In this document: positions 1 to 6,099 of the stretch, piece after piece
Layout of the letters: the number at the start of each line of letters is the position of its first letter
Position numbering within the stretch: the stretch's first letter is position 1
Source: a virus
Length of the DNA stretch: 31,788 nt
Virus record (IMG/VR): IMGVR_UViG_3300020219_000049
Location: 1-31,788 of that record
Reading direction: 5' to 3' (one strand)
The notes under the pieces: generated by a model
The model's input: only the letters and a program-made list of their open reading frames with translations
What the model was told of the DNA's origin: nothing
The model's database searches: none
Made by a program: the position numbers and the translations under genes

Positions 1-2
1 TC

Positions 3-113
3 AAGCAATGGGGCGAGTTCGACGAATACCAAAAGCGAGTTGGCAAGAAGGCCGCAGGCCGATTGCTGGACGGAGAAACACACGATGGATCGCCGATGTT
101 GTTTGCGTTTTGA
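3..113 (+). CDS. 3' end of phage Gp37/DUF5131-like protein (partial)
   Basis: This is the last 36 codons of a gene that enters from the left edge and stops with TGA at 111-113. The readable tail contains WGEFDEYQKRVGKKAAGRLL followed by DGETHDGSP, which matches the conserved C-terminus I know from the Gp37/DUF5131 family (typically a WGEF segment, then GKKxAGRLLDG and a short acidic tail). That family is found in phages and mobile elements, and its biochemical role is not firmly established. The N-terminal part with any metal-binding cysteines lies outside the window, so only the family is called. Confidence 0.75.
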   Translation, partial: KQWGEFDEYQKRVGKKAAGRLLDGETHDGSPMLFAF

Positions 114-161
114 ATAGACGAACCGTTTTGAGGCCGGATGTTTTTACAGCTTTAGGAGTCA

Positions 162-581
162 ATGATGTCGATGTCAATTACCGTAGACGATACAGAATAT
201 CGCATCCATGGGCTGATCGTCCATCAATTAAAGAATGCAAAAAATGCGGCTCAAATCGAGAGTGCGTTTGAATCTGCGGCAGGTCATGTCGCCAAGCAGC
301 ACCGCCATAAAATGTATAAACTGTTGGAGGCCGGCGAATTTTACTACAGGCCAGAAAACACTCACAACTGGAGGAGTTATCTCGTTGCGATGAGGATATC
401 TCAAATGCAAGTACGTGATCGGCTTGAAATCGAGTTGGCCAATCAGAAAGTTGAATACGAGAGGATTTACAAATTAGTCACGGATGGCAAATCACCGATG
501 TACGATCTCGACTTTGTTCGAGGCGTGATATGTGGATTAGAGATTTCGCTCGATATTGAAAGTGAGAATGTAAATGAGTAA
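162..581 (+). CDS. hypothetical protein, paralogous C-terminus shared with gene at 890
   Basis: A 139-residue protein of unknown function. An AGGAG site at 154-158 lies just before the tandem ATG codons at 162 and 165. The C-terminal half, from about residue 85, has the pattern EYERIYKLVTDGKSPMYDLD followed by RGVI and GLEIS. This half is shared with the gene at 890-1087, including a 45-nt stretch identical at the DNA level, so the two are recent paralogs or have undergone gene conversion. The end overlaps the next gene by 8 nt, which suggests translational coupling. No enzyme motif or membrane segment is visible. Confidence 0.75.
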   Translation: MMSMSITVDDTEYRIHGLIVHQLKNAKNAAQIESAFESAAGHVAKQHRHKMYKLLEAGEFYYRPENTHNWRSYLVAMRISQMQVRDRLEIELANQKVEYERIYKLVTDGKSPMYDLDFVRGVICGLEISLDIESENVNE

Positions 582-903
582 TGCGATTGACATCACTGGA
601 CTAGACAAGGCTGAAGTACTGGCTGCGCTGTTTAACGCAAGTGAACAGCAAGGGATGGGGCTTTTACAAATTGCCGGTGTACTGCCGATGACCGTCGAAG
701 ATGCTAAGGGTTGCATCGCTGATGGTGATCTCGACTGGGATTATTTGCATGGTCGAGTCATGAAGGTGGATTTGTCGGAAGACATTCTTCGGGTCGGACT
801 GTACGATCGCGACAACGGCCAAGGCGCAGCGGCAAAGGCACTGGAGCCACTGCTGCTGATTAGAGATAGTTGCGATAAGGAGAATGCAAATGGAACTACG
901 TGA
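574..903 (+). CDS. hypothetical phage protein with GRVMKVDLS and YDRDNG motifs
   Basis: A 109-residue protein starting at an ATG inside the end of the previous gene. The middle contains GRVMKVDLSEDILRVGLYDR and then DNGQGAAA. I associate this pattern with small phage-encoded proteins of unknown function; no catalytic residues can be assigned. Its position within a run of small overlapping genes suggests an early-expressed accessory role. The last 14 nt overlap the start of the next gene. Confidence 0.7.
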   Translation: MSNAIDITGLDKAEVLAALFNASEQQGMGLLQIAGVLPMTVEDAKGCIADGDLDWDYLHGRVMKVDLSEDILRVGLYDRDNGQGAAAKALEPLLLIRDSCDKENANGTT

Positions 904-1087
904 GCGGCTGGAAAAGCAATTAGCACAACAGAAGGATGAATACGAGAGGATTTACAAATTAGTCACGGATGGCAAATCACCTATGTTCCATCTAGACTTC
1001 GCAAGAGGCGTGATTCGTGGAATAGAGATTTCGCTTTTTCAAGAAGAGGTACACACAGTATTTGACAAGGAGGTGGTCAATGGTTGA
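890..1087 (+). CDS. short paralog of the gene at 162
   Basis: A 65-residue protein. I chose the ATG at 890 over the in-frame ATG at 884 because AAGGAG at 877-882 is 7 nt before 890 but only 1 nt before 884. It corresponds to the C-terminal half of the protein at 162-581, with the shared core YERIYKLVTDGKSPM, then RGVI and EISL. DNA at 937-981 is identical to 452-496. Charged, probably helical; function unknown. It overlaps the following membrane peptide gene by 8 nt. Confidence 0.7.
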   Translation: MELRERLEKQLAQQKDEYERIYKLVTDGKSPMFHLDFARGVIRGIEISLFQEEVHTVFDKEVVNG

Positions 1088-1190
1088 TATTTTTGCGGTC
1101 ATCGCGGTGGCTGTTGGATGCTTGCTGTTCGGGACGCTGTGCTGTTACCTCATTTGCGATCCTGATGATCAGGACGAAGAGGTGAAGTAA
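1080..1190 (+). CDS. 36-residue predicted single-span membrane peptide
   Basis: A small gene starting at ATG 1080, preceded by a strong AAGGAGG at 1067-1073, and ending with TAA at 1188-1190. The product begins MVDIFAVIAVAVGCLL and continues FGTLCCYLIC, giving one hydrophobic span at residues 4-26, followed by an acidic tail DPDDQDEEVK. It overlaps both neighbours (8 nt with the preceding gene, 1 nt with the next), which supports a real gene despite its size. Candidate roles are a small membrane modulator or a lysis or exclusion accessory; the sequence does not decide between them. Confidence 0.65.
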   Translation: MVDIFAVIAVAVGCLLFGTLCCYLICDPDDQDEEVK

Positions 1191-1426
1191 TGTTTGTATG
1201 CATTACTGTAAGTGATTTCGAAGATATTCAGAAAGCTGGCATGCGTGCTTACCCGATGTTTGGAACAACAAATTGGTGCGGGACAATTAATGGAATGCCT
1301 GCGATAACTCTATCATACTGGAGCGGTGCAACAGTCTGCTGGTTCGATGATGGAGTGTGGTACAAGTCCACGTCGTTCCGAAGCCTGCGAGCATTGCACG
1401 ATAGGCTTGGGGTTTTTTTCACATGA
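1190..1426 (+). CDS. hypothetical protein, 78 aa
   Basis: Starts at the ATG overlapping the previous stop (TAATG) and ends in a 4-nt overlap with the next gene. The product is aromatic-rich, with NWCGTINGMPAITLSYWSGA near the middle and WFDDGVWYKS after it, giving a small beta-rich look. I do not recognise the family. Tight coupling on both sides argues that it is translated. Confidence 0.6.
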   Translation: MFVCITVSDFEDIQKAGMRAYPMFGTTNWCGTINGMPAITLSYWSGATVCWFDDGVWYKSTSFRSLRALHDRLGVFFT

Positions 1427-1743
1427 AAGTAATTGAGGGAACTCTTGAGACGCTGGAAGAATATCTAATCCATTTAATCCAAGCAAAGCATCGCGGTAAA
1501 ACACTGCGTTCGTTTTTCTGCGACAAATGCGGCAAACAGGCCGCATACGAATTAGATGAAGCGCCAATGGTAATGTGTCCATGCGGAACACTGGCATGCT
1601 TAGGCAGACCAGAGTATCGGTGCTTACCTTGTGCATGCGGAATTCTTTTTGCGACAGACTATTGTGTTCGATTGCGTCTAGTGCGATGTCCATGTGGAGA
1701 AGTAAGGTGCATAAATGAGCGACCCAAAGCAGTTAATAAGTAA
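1423..1743 (+). CDS. zinc-ribbon-like hypothetical protein
   Basis: A 106-residue protein with at least four cysteine knuckles: CDKCG, CPCG, CLPCACG and a second CPCG, spread over about residues 33-97. This could bind two zinc ions. It starts with an ATG that overlaps the previous gene (ATGA) and overlaps the following gene by 29 nt. A nucleic-acid- or protein-binding role is plausible from the ribbons alone, but no partner can be inferred. Confidence 0.65.
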   Translation: MKVIEGTLETLEEYLIHLIQAKHRGKTLRSFFCDKCGKQAAYELDEAPMVMCPCGTLACLGRPEYRCLPCACGILFATDYCVRLRLVRCPCGEVRCINERPKAVNK

Positions 1744-1993
1744 CGCTATTCGCTGGATGGATAGCGTCAGTCCTGAGGAATTACCAAACGACAATGTGTT
1801 GATAATCAACGCACTTGCAAAACTGCAAAGCATACCAGATGCAAATACGCAGATGATGTTTTTCGAAATTGCACAGAGACTTATGCGGCGGAATGCAGAG
1901 CTTGCAAGTATTTATGCGGCATGGAAGGATACGACAGGGGAAGAGTTCAGGGAAGTGTTTCAAATGATGGACAAGGAAAGAATGAACAAATAA
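1715..1993 (+). CDS. hypothetical protein, helical, 92 aa
   Basis: Begins MSDPKQLISNAIRWMDSV. The composition is helical and charged, with the C-terminal segment GEEFREVFQMMDKERMNK. A GGAG within the preceding gene (1697-1700) and a 29-nt overlap suggest coupled translation. No conserved motif recognised. Confidence 0.6.
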   Translation: MSDPKQLISNAIRWMDSVSPEELPNDNVLIINALAKLQSIPDANTQMMFFEIAQRLMRRNAELASIYAAWKDTTGEEFREVFQMMDKERMNK

Positions 1994-2024
1994 CAACTTG
2001 GAGGATGATTGGAGTGAATAAGCC

Positions 2025-2333
2025 ATGACTTGGGTGAAAGCACCAGATTTTTTCTACGACATTGGATTTGCAGTTTTCGTAGTGGATCTCAGGAAGATTA
2101 TGATCGAAGGTTTGTGTGTTGACGAAGTGTTCAAGGATGATCCTGAATCAATTAAAGACAGGATGTCGATGCTTCTCAAGAAGTACTATCCGTCGCTTGT
2201 TGATTTTCAGATTATGCAAATTCAGTGGTTGGTAATAGAGCAAGTGTTTGCTGTTTTGGTTACACACCCATCGCTTCCGTCGAATTTGAATGGCCAGTGC
2301 CCGACGAAGATTCAAATGGGCGATGTGTACTAG
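2025..2333 (+). CDS. hypothetical protein, 102 aa
   Basis: Begins MTWVKAPDFFYDIGFAVFVV. GGAG at 2011-2014 lies 10 nt before the ATG. The N-terminus is hydrophobic and aromatic but interrupted by charged residues, so a membrane segment is uncertain. An overlapping frame (2225-2407) also stays open past this stop. That could reflect a frameshifted longer protein, but nothing in the sequence proves it. Function unknown. Confidence 0.5.
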   Translation: MTWVKAPDFFYDIGFAVFVVDLRKIMIEGLCVDEVFKDDPESIKDRMSMLLKKYYPSLVDFQIMQIQWLVIEQVFAVLVTHPSLPSNLNGQCPTKIQMGDVY

Positions 2334-2403
2334 ATACTGATTCTTATCCGCGTTCTGCGAACGCCATCAATACTTATAGCGTCAACTTAAGAAAGAATAG
2401 AAC

Positions 2404-2784
2404 ATGAGTGAACAGAGTACATTAGAACTCCCTGAAGTCGATCAATCTTCAAGCACCAATGGAAGTACCGCTAAGCGCAAGACTCTGAGTCTTGGAGATC
2501 GCCTAAGGGTTATCGATTATCTTCGAGGCTTAGTTGAGCCAATCGTCGCGGACTCGAACGTAGCAGCCGCCGCCATCGTAAGCGCTGCCGTCAAGTTTGA
2601 AATCAACTGGCCGCAACTGAAGTACATGATCGACGATGTGACATTGGAAGAATGGAAACTTGTAAGTAAGGTCCATATCAGATCGTCAGAGTCGCTTAGT
2701 CCGATTCAAGACGCAATCGATCGCATTGTGTCTCTGGAAAAGCGGGTAGACGAACTTGAGAGGGCAGTTGTCGTGGTGGGCTAG
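2404..2784 (+). CDS. hypothetical protein with C-terminal coiled coil
   Basis: A 126-residue protein. The N-terminal 30 residues are low-complexity (Ser, Thr, Gly, Asn). A predicted helical domain follows (LGDRLRVIDYLRGLVEPIVA), and the C-terminus DRIVSLEKRVDELERAVVVV is a heptad-type coiled coil, suggesting oligomerisation. The domain could be a small DNA-binding or replication accessory unit, but no HTH or catalytic motif is evident. It ends just before a promoter at 2787. Confidence 0.6.
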   Translation: MSEQSTLELPEVDQSSSTNGSTAKRKTLSLGDRLRVIDYLRGLVEPIVADSNVAAAAIVSAAVKFEINWPQLKYMIDDVTLEEWKLVSKVHIRSSESLSPIQDAIDRIVSLEKRVDELERAVVVVG

Positions 2785-2786
2785 AC

Positions 2787-2814
2787 TTGTCAGACAGAAT
2801 TTGTTTGGTATGAT
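2787..2814 (+). promoter_or_regulatory. sigma70-type promoter before the DUF1064 gene
   Basis: TTGTCA at 2787-2792, a 16-nt spacer, and TATGAT at 2809-2814. A start site near 2821 would leave a leader of only about 9 nt before the ATG at 2830, with no room for a Shine-Dalgarno sequence. The same TATGAT-close-to-ATG arrangement recurs at 28972. Confidence 0.6.
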
Positions 2815-2829
2815 GCTTGGGACCAGCTT

Positions 2830-3219
2830 ATGTTTAGCCTTAGTGATATCTGTCTTGGTTGTGGCCAACTGAGGACGGAATGCTCATGCAAAAGCAAGAA
2901 GTCGAAGCACAAAAATGTCCGAACTGAGTTGGATGGGATTACCTACGACAGTGCTAAAGAAGCTAATCGAGCAGCAGAGTTGAAGATCGTCGCACTTGCA
3001 AAGCAGATCGATGATTTGAGGACTCAAGTTCCATTCAAGTTGATTGTTAATGAACAGACGGTTTGCACTTACGTCGCTGATTTTGTTTACCTTGATCTGG
3101 TGACTGGCAATGTGGTTGTTGAGGACGTGAAGTCTGACCACACGAGGAAACTGCCAGTTTATCGGATCAAGAAGAAGCTCATGAAAGCGTGTCTTGGAAT
3201 AGAGATCGTGGAGGTCTAA
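2830..3219 (+). CDS. DUF1064-family phage nuclease with N-terminal zinc knuckle
   Basis: A 129-residue protein. The N-terminus has CLGCGQLRTECSC, a possible zinc knuckle. The body matches the DUF1064 pattern: an ELDGITYDSAKEANRAAELK block, an L-Q-V-PF-L strand, then YVADFVYLD and VVVEDVKSD, and a C-terminal KKKLMKACLGIEIVEV. The E at EA, D in ADF and E/K in EDVK resemble a PD-(D/E)xK nuclease core. The family is proposed to include phage Holliday-junction resolvase-like nucleases acting in DNA processing. The start follows a promoter at 2787; the stop abuts the next gene's GTG. Confidence 0.75.
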   Translation: MFSLSDICLGCGQLRTECSCKSKKSKHKNVRTELDGITYDSAKEANRAAELKIVALAKQIDDLRTQVPFKLIVNEQTVCTYVADFVYLDLVTGNVVVEDVKSDHTRKLPVYRIKKKLMKACLGIEIVEV

Positions 3220-3687
3220 GTGGTTATTGAAATTAAACGTGGTCCATGCTCAAGCTGCCCTTATCGTAAAGACGTTCCGAGTGGCGTGTGGGAGGCAGAA
3301 GAGTACGACAAGCTGTCTGCGTATGACGGCGACATCATGTACCAACCAGCACGGTGGTTCATGTGCCACAACCAGGACAACAGTCTGTGCCGAGGGTGGC
3401 TCGATTGCCACGGTGAAGAATTGTTGGGCGTCAGGCTTGCGCTCGCAAAGGGTGAGTTGGATATAGATGAATACAAGAAGGCCATGGCGGAAGATCCACT
3501 GGTTCCTGTATTTCAGAGTGGGGCTGCCGCTGCCAAGCACGGCAAGAAGAAAGTAAAGAAGCCGACTACCGAAGCGCAGAAGCAGGTTGCTAAAATCTTA
3601 GAGAATCGCAGAAAGAACGCAGCGATTCGGGCTAAGTTGAAGATCTTAGAGACTCGCAGAAAAGAACTGGAAGGGCGTACGACATGA
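3220..3687 (+). CDS. DUF6283-like cysteine-rich phage protein
   Basis: A 155-residue protein starting with GTG directly after the previous stop. The N-terminal 65 residues match the small phage family I know as DUF6283: CSSCPYRKDVPSGVWEAEEY, an aspartate-rich YDG, then FMCH and CRGWLDCHG, which together could coordinate zinc. The C-terminal 60 residues are Lys/Arg/Ala-rich and helical (KKKVKKPTTEAQKQVAK), suited to nucleic-acid binding or a coiled coil. Function is unknown. The last 4 nt overlap an ATG at 3684 in frame with the following gene. Confidence 0.7.
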   Translation: MVIEIKRGPCSSCPYRKDVPSGVWEAEEYDKLSAYDGDIMYQPARWFMCHNQDNSLCRGWLDCHGEELLGVRLALAKGELDIDEYKKAMAEDPLVPVFQSGAAAAKHGKKKVKKPTTEAQKQVAKILENRRKNAAIRAKLKILETRRKELEGRTT

Positions 3688-3718
3688 CCATCCACCCTGA
3701 AAGCCTTGACGATATTTC

Positions 3719-3745
3719 AGCAATCGAACGAATGAACACAGAGGG
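3719..3745 (+). repeat. isolated partial copy of the CRISPR repeat
   Basis: These 27 nt match the 3' three quarters of the 36-nt repeat of the 7572-8115 array with one mismatch (A at 3740 where the repeat has T). The match starts at AGCAATCGAACG and ends at GAGGG. A Shine-Dalgarno sequence and ATG follow after 13 nt, the same spacing as after the repeat of the module at 5162-5335. In both places the interval contains GGA and TGCAAT. No scaffold precedes this copy. Confidence 0.75.
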
Positions 3746-3758
3746 AGGAAATGCAATC

Positions 3759-4094
3759 ATGGGAATGAATTTATCTGTATATGTCGGGCCATATTTTATC
3801 ATTGCCAAGGAAAGTTGTTTTCGATGGATGGATTGGGAAAACGTATTGTGCGACGGGCGAGGTGAAGCTGGAGTTGACGAATCAGATTTGATACTAATTC
3901 CTAACCGGAAGCTGGATGGCGTCGAGCGACCAATGCACATCGACGGCGAGCAAGGCACGATCCAGATTAACCCAGCAATGATAGTTAAGGAGACAGCGGC
4001 ATTCGTTCGACTAGCCGATGAAGTCATCCGGCATTGCGACGACAGGCTCATTGAAATTAGGGAAGCGTGGGGCGTCGTTCCGTGTTGGTCTTAG
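3759..4094 (+). CDS. hypothetical phage protein (MNLSVYVGPY type)
   Basis: The product from ATG 3759 has 111 residues and begins MGMNLSVYVGPYFII, a pattern I associate with small phage proteins of unknown function. GGGAGGAA at 3743-3750 lies 8 nt before this ATG, which favours it. An alternative in-frame start at 3684 overlaps the previous stop (ATGA) and would add 25 residues encoded through the partial CRISPR repeat. Cysteines are present (SCFRW, CDGRG, HCDD) but no clear zinc site. The repeat-like leader at 3719-3745 makes its regulation interesting. Confidence 0.6.
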   Translation: MGMNLSVYVGPYFIIAKESCFRWMDWENVLCDGRGEAGVDESDLILIPNRKLDGVERPMHIDGEQGTIQINPAMIVKETAAFVRLADEVIRHCDDRLIEIREAWGVVPCWS

Positions 4095-4112
4095 ATTTTG
4101 AGAGGAAGAACC

Positions 4113-4319
4113 ATGAGCGAAAGCAAAGACACGACAAATGATTGTCAGTCGCGCGCGAGATCGCCCGACGAAATAGCATTGTCAATACAGGTTTTGAATC
4201 ATGAACTTGCACTCGGAAGTGCGATGCACGTTGTCGATATGCTTGTTGGCAATCCGTACTTCAAGGATCGTCGCGAAGAACTAATCAACACGATTGCTCA
4301 AGTGATTTCTCTTGCATAA
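4113..4319 (+). CDS. hypothetical protein, 68 aa
   Basis: ATG 4113 follows GAGAGGAAG at about 4100-4108, so I prefer it over a TTG at 4098 in the same frame. The product begins MSESKDTTNDCQSRARSPDE and is helical further on, with GSAMHVVDMLVGNPYF and an amphipathic C-terminus. It is the last gene of the small-gene run; a non-coding block follows. Function unknown. Confidence 0.55.
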   Translation: MSESKDTTNDCQSRARSPDEIALSIQVLNHELALGSAMHVVDMLVGNPYFKDRREELINTIAQVISLA

Positions 4320-4532
4320 AACCGTAAACAACGTAAACGGTTCTATTTCCTACTTCAACGAGACCCTAGTGGGCTACTCTCGGTAGGCTTTAATTCCCGG
4401 TCAAGCACCGGTATTTGGTTTCTAATGTTATACGCAAACAACTCTACGCCGTCAATCGCTTACGCTGTTTACGTTTTAATCAAACTGTTACTCACTATCG
4501 AATGTCAGGGAATAGGTAAAAAACGACCTTCG
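4320..4532 (+). other. non-coding block with dyads and GTAAAC/GTTTAC motifs
   Basis: No convincing gene. AACCGT (4320-4325) and ACGGTT (4337-4342) form a dyad that encloses two direct GTAAAC motifs (4324-4329, 4333-4338). AACGTAAAC at 4330-4338 is an exact inverted copy of GTTTACGTT at 4467-4475. Between them are a CCGGT/ACCGG hairpin near 4400-4415 and a weak stem-loop near 4372-4391. The block may terminate the upstream operon and carry regulator, replication or recombination sites. The sequence does not say which. Confidence 0.4.
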
Positions 4533-4562
4533 TTGACGTACTGGCCAGTGGCATGCTAAGAT
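4533..4562 (+). promoter_or_regulatory. sigma70-type promoter before the 4625 gene
   Basis: TTGACG at 4533-4538, an 18-nt spacer, and TAAGAT at 4557-4562 preceded by TGC (extended -10 type). It lies upstream of a tandem 15-bp repeat and the virion-type gene at 4625. Confidence 0.55.
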
Positions 4563-4580
4563 TTAAGGTGCAAAGTGGAC

Positions 4581-4610
4581 TGTAACCTAAATATCTGTAA
4601 CCTAAATATC
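4581..4610 (+). repeat. perfect tandem 15-bp direct repeat in a 5' leader
   Basis: TGTAACCTAAATATC occurs twice back to back (4581-4595 and 4596-4610), immediately before GGAG at 4612-4615. It lies in the transcribed leader if the promoter at 4533 is used. It could be a repressor or RNA-protein binding site, or simply a slippage duplication. Confidence 0.8.
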
Positions 4611-4624
4611 TGGAGTTGTTGAAC

Positions 4625-5140
4625 ATGGGAAATAGCGCCATCGGTGGAATCACAAGAAGTCGCCTTAAATCTGCCGTTACCAAAACTGGGGCGGATGATT
4701 TGGTAAACGCAATTCATTCCCGACTGATCTGCGAAGAGGTGACATTCGCGGAATCGGGTGTCGAAGGGGTTTACACCGGATCGGTTAGCGTTCCCGCACT
4801 CGCCACCATTATGGACATTATCGTAAACGGCGTCGTGCTTTGGGGGGCTGGGACTTCGGCAACCATGAAGGTTGGTGATGCGGCAGACGACGATGGCTAC
4901 TTTACCGCAGTGAACCTGAAGGCGACTGACTTGCTGGCTGCCGAGTCGATCAACTTCGCTTTTGCTGGTGGTAAGGCCGGTGCCTACATCGCCAACAGCC
5001 AAGTCTCTCCGCGTTATTCGGCAACTGCTCGGGTTATCAGCGGCGTCGTCACGACAGTTGGAACGACTTCAAGTGTAGGCCGAACTCGCATGACGGTTTA
5101 CTACAGCTTGCCTAAAGTCACTGCCGCCACGAAGGTTTAG
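4625..5140 (+). CDS. putative capsid decoration or minor virion protein
   Basis: A 171-residue protein. ATG 4625 has GGAG at 4612-4615 nine nt upstream; an in-frame TTG at 4616 is less likely. It is rich in Ala, Val, Thr and Gly. The central KVGDAADDDGYFTAVNLKAT and the C-terminal region ending GRTRMTVYYSLPKV have the beta-rich look of phage head-decoration or virion-surface proteins. I recognise that style but not a named family. It lies away from the main capsid genes, just upstream of a guide-RNA-like module and a second virion-type gene at 5562. Confidence 0.5.
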   Translation: MGNSAIGGITRSRLKSAVTKTGADDLVNAIHSRLICEEVTFAESGVEGVYTGSVSVPALATIMDIIVNGVVLWGAGTSATMKVGDAADDDGYFTAVNLKATDLLAAESINFAFAGGKAGAYIANSQVSPRYSATARVISGVVTTVGTTSSVGRTRMTVYYSLPKVTAATKV

Positions 5141-5161
5141 GAATTGGTTGGCAAGACGTTC

Positions 5162-5335
5162 TCCTAGACGTTTCGCAAGATACGTCGAGAGTTGGCCACC
5201 TCCAGGCCGACAGTGAGCATCTAGGTAACAATGAGAGTATCAAGGTGCTCGCAGAAGGCCGAAAACAGGCGGGGATAAACAGGGTAAATCCTGACGGCCC
5301 CCGCAGTGAACAATCGAACGAATGATCACTGAGGG
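5162..5335 (+). ncRNA. guide-RNA-like scaffold plus one CRISPR repeat (copy A)
   Basis: Nearly identical to 7423-7607 and 30177-30361 from TCCTAGACG onward. It ends in a full 36-nt repeat at 5300-5335 that carries two variants: A at 5310 and T at 5326. The first hairpin (CTAGACGT with ACGTCGAG) has one mismatched pair here. GCGGGG in the scaffold can pair with CCCCGC at the start of the repeat. DNA directly after the repeat (from 5336) would be the guide if this is transcribed as a single RNA. That DNA is the ribosome-binding site and start of the gene at 5349. No promoter specific to this copy is evident, so readthrough from 4533 is likely. Confidence 0.65.
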
Positions 5336-5348
5336 TGGAGGTGCAATA

Positions 5349-5558
5349 ATGATCGCAATTGAAAACCAAACGATGATTCCGGAGCCTGTGGTTGCGGATG
5401 ATTGGCTGACTCAGTGGTTCCTCGAAAGGGCAACCGATCGTCTTGCAGAGATGTCTTGTGATGCATTCACTGTCGGTTCTTGTTCGGATCACGAATTGTG
5501 CGTCACCGAATTTTGTGCTGTGTGCGCAGCCAAAGAGTTGAAGTTACTTAGGGAGTGA
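5349..5558 (+). CDS. hypothetical protein directly downstream of guide module A
   Basis: A 69-residue protein. GGAGGTG at 5337-5343 and ATG 5349 define the start; the 13-nt gap from the end of the CRISPR repeat equals that at the gene at 3759. The product begins MIAIENQTMIPEPVVADDWL and has a C-terminal cysteine cluster (SCDAF, SCSDHELC, FCAVCA) that could bind zinc. I recognise no family. If module A is transcribed through, this gene has a structured guide-RNA-like leader, so its expression may be coupled to the RNA. Confidence 0.55.
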   Translation: MIAIENQTMIPEPVVADDWLTQWFLERATDRLAEMSCDAFTVGSCSDHELCVTEFCAVCAAKELKLLRE

Positions 5559-5561
5559 TTC

Positions 5562-5972
5562 ATGGCAGTGCTGTCTGGAATAACCGCCGTCCGTCCAACG
5601 ACTTCAACCGGCGCACCTGAACGAGTTCAGTGGGGTGCGACGGTTACAGCAGGGCAACCCGTCTATAGGGCAGCAGACAGCAAGTGCTCGCCTGCCGACG
5701 CCGATCTCAGCTTGGCTGCATCAGAAGTAATTGGGATGGCGATGACGGGTGGTGCAAACCTCGACTATGGTTACATTCTCAAGACAGGGAACGTAATTCT
5801 TGTCGGGGCTGTGATGACGCCTGGAGTCGCCTACTACGTTGGCCCAACAGTTGGCACGATAGTTCCAGCAGGTGCCGACTTAACGACGGGCTGCAATGTG
5901 ACTCGGTTATTCACTTCGGTGTCTGCAACCGAAGCCAAGATGTCAATCGAGGCAACCGGAGCTGTTGTCTAG
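5562..5972 (+). CDS. putative small virion protein (DUF2190-like decoration protein)
   Basis: A 136-residue protein; GGGAG at 5551-5555 precedes ATG 5562. It contains VQWGATVTAGQPVYRAADSK, then an Ala-rich segment ending IGMAMTGGANLDYGYILKTG, then MTPGVAYYVGPTVGTIVPAG. This order (added modifier, then 'available state' glycine-rich strands) is typical of DUF2190-type capsid decoration proteins. It stops 9 nt before the promoter of the Cas12-like locus. Family confidence is moderate. Confidence 0.6.
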   Translation: MAVLSGITAVRPTTSTGAPERVQWGATVTAGQPVYRAADSKCSPADADLSLAASEVIGMAMTGGANLDYGYILKTGNVILVGAVMTPGVAYYVGPTVGTIVPAGADLTTGCNVTRLFTSVSATEAKMSIEATGAVV

Positions 5973-5980
5973 TTCGCGAC

Positions 5981-6008
5981 TTGACATACTCACTAAGAGT
6001 TGTAGAAT
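5981..6008 (+). promoter_or_regulatory. strong sigma70-type promoter of the Cas12-like locus
   Basis: Consensus TTGACA at 5981-5986, a 16-nt spacer, and TAGAAT at 6003-6008. A start near 6015 leads into a short RNA with a terminator at 6063-6099 and then the Cas12-like gene at 6113. This is among the best promoter matches in the window. Confidence 0.7.
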
Positions 6009-6014
6009 ACCAGC

Positions 6015-6099
6015 ACTGTGACGGCAGTATAAAAAACCAATCGCGGGCAACCGCGCTGTACTCCCTGCTCGTCACCGTCAATGATGAGCAGGGTTTTTT
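6015..6099 (+). ncRNA. short terminated RNA or attenuator leader upstream of the Cas12-like gene
   Basis: From the promoter at 5981 a transcript of about 85 nt would end at the terminator at 6063-6099. It contains a perfect CGCGG-GCAA-CCGCG hairpin at 6042-6055 with a GNRA-type loop. TGACGG at 6019-6024 can pair with CCGTCA at 6075-6080 inside the terminator loop, so alternative folds are possible. It could be an attenuator for the nuclease gene or a separate small RNA. A CACTG at 6014-6018 could pair with the repeat's CAGTG, but that is too short to prove a tracrRNA. Confidence 0.45.
6063..6099 (+). terminator. rho-independent terminator between promoter and Cas12-like gene
   Basis: Perfect 8-bp stem CCCTGCTC (6063-6070) with GAGCAGGG (6086-6093), a 15-nt loop and a run of six T (6094-6099). 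It stands between the promoter at 5981 and ATG 6113, so expression of the nuclease probably depends on readthrough. Confidence 0.75.

Noticed and set aside
8-271. Long ORF at the left edge
   Set aside because: It is a shadow of the DUF5131-like gene end in another frame, and its sequence has no family look.
2225-2407. ORF overlapping the end of the 2025 gene
   Set aside because: It begins inside another gene, lacks a ribosome-binding site and ends just before the next gene; a frameshifted extension cannot be shown.
4372-4415. tRNA-like segment in the intergenic block
   Set aside because: No complete cloverleaf or anticodon arm can be drawn by eye.
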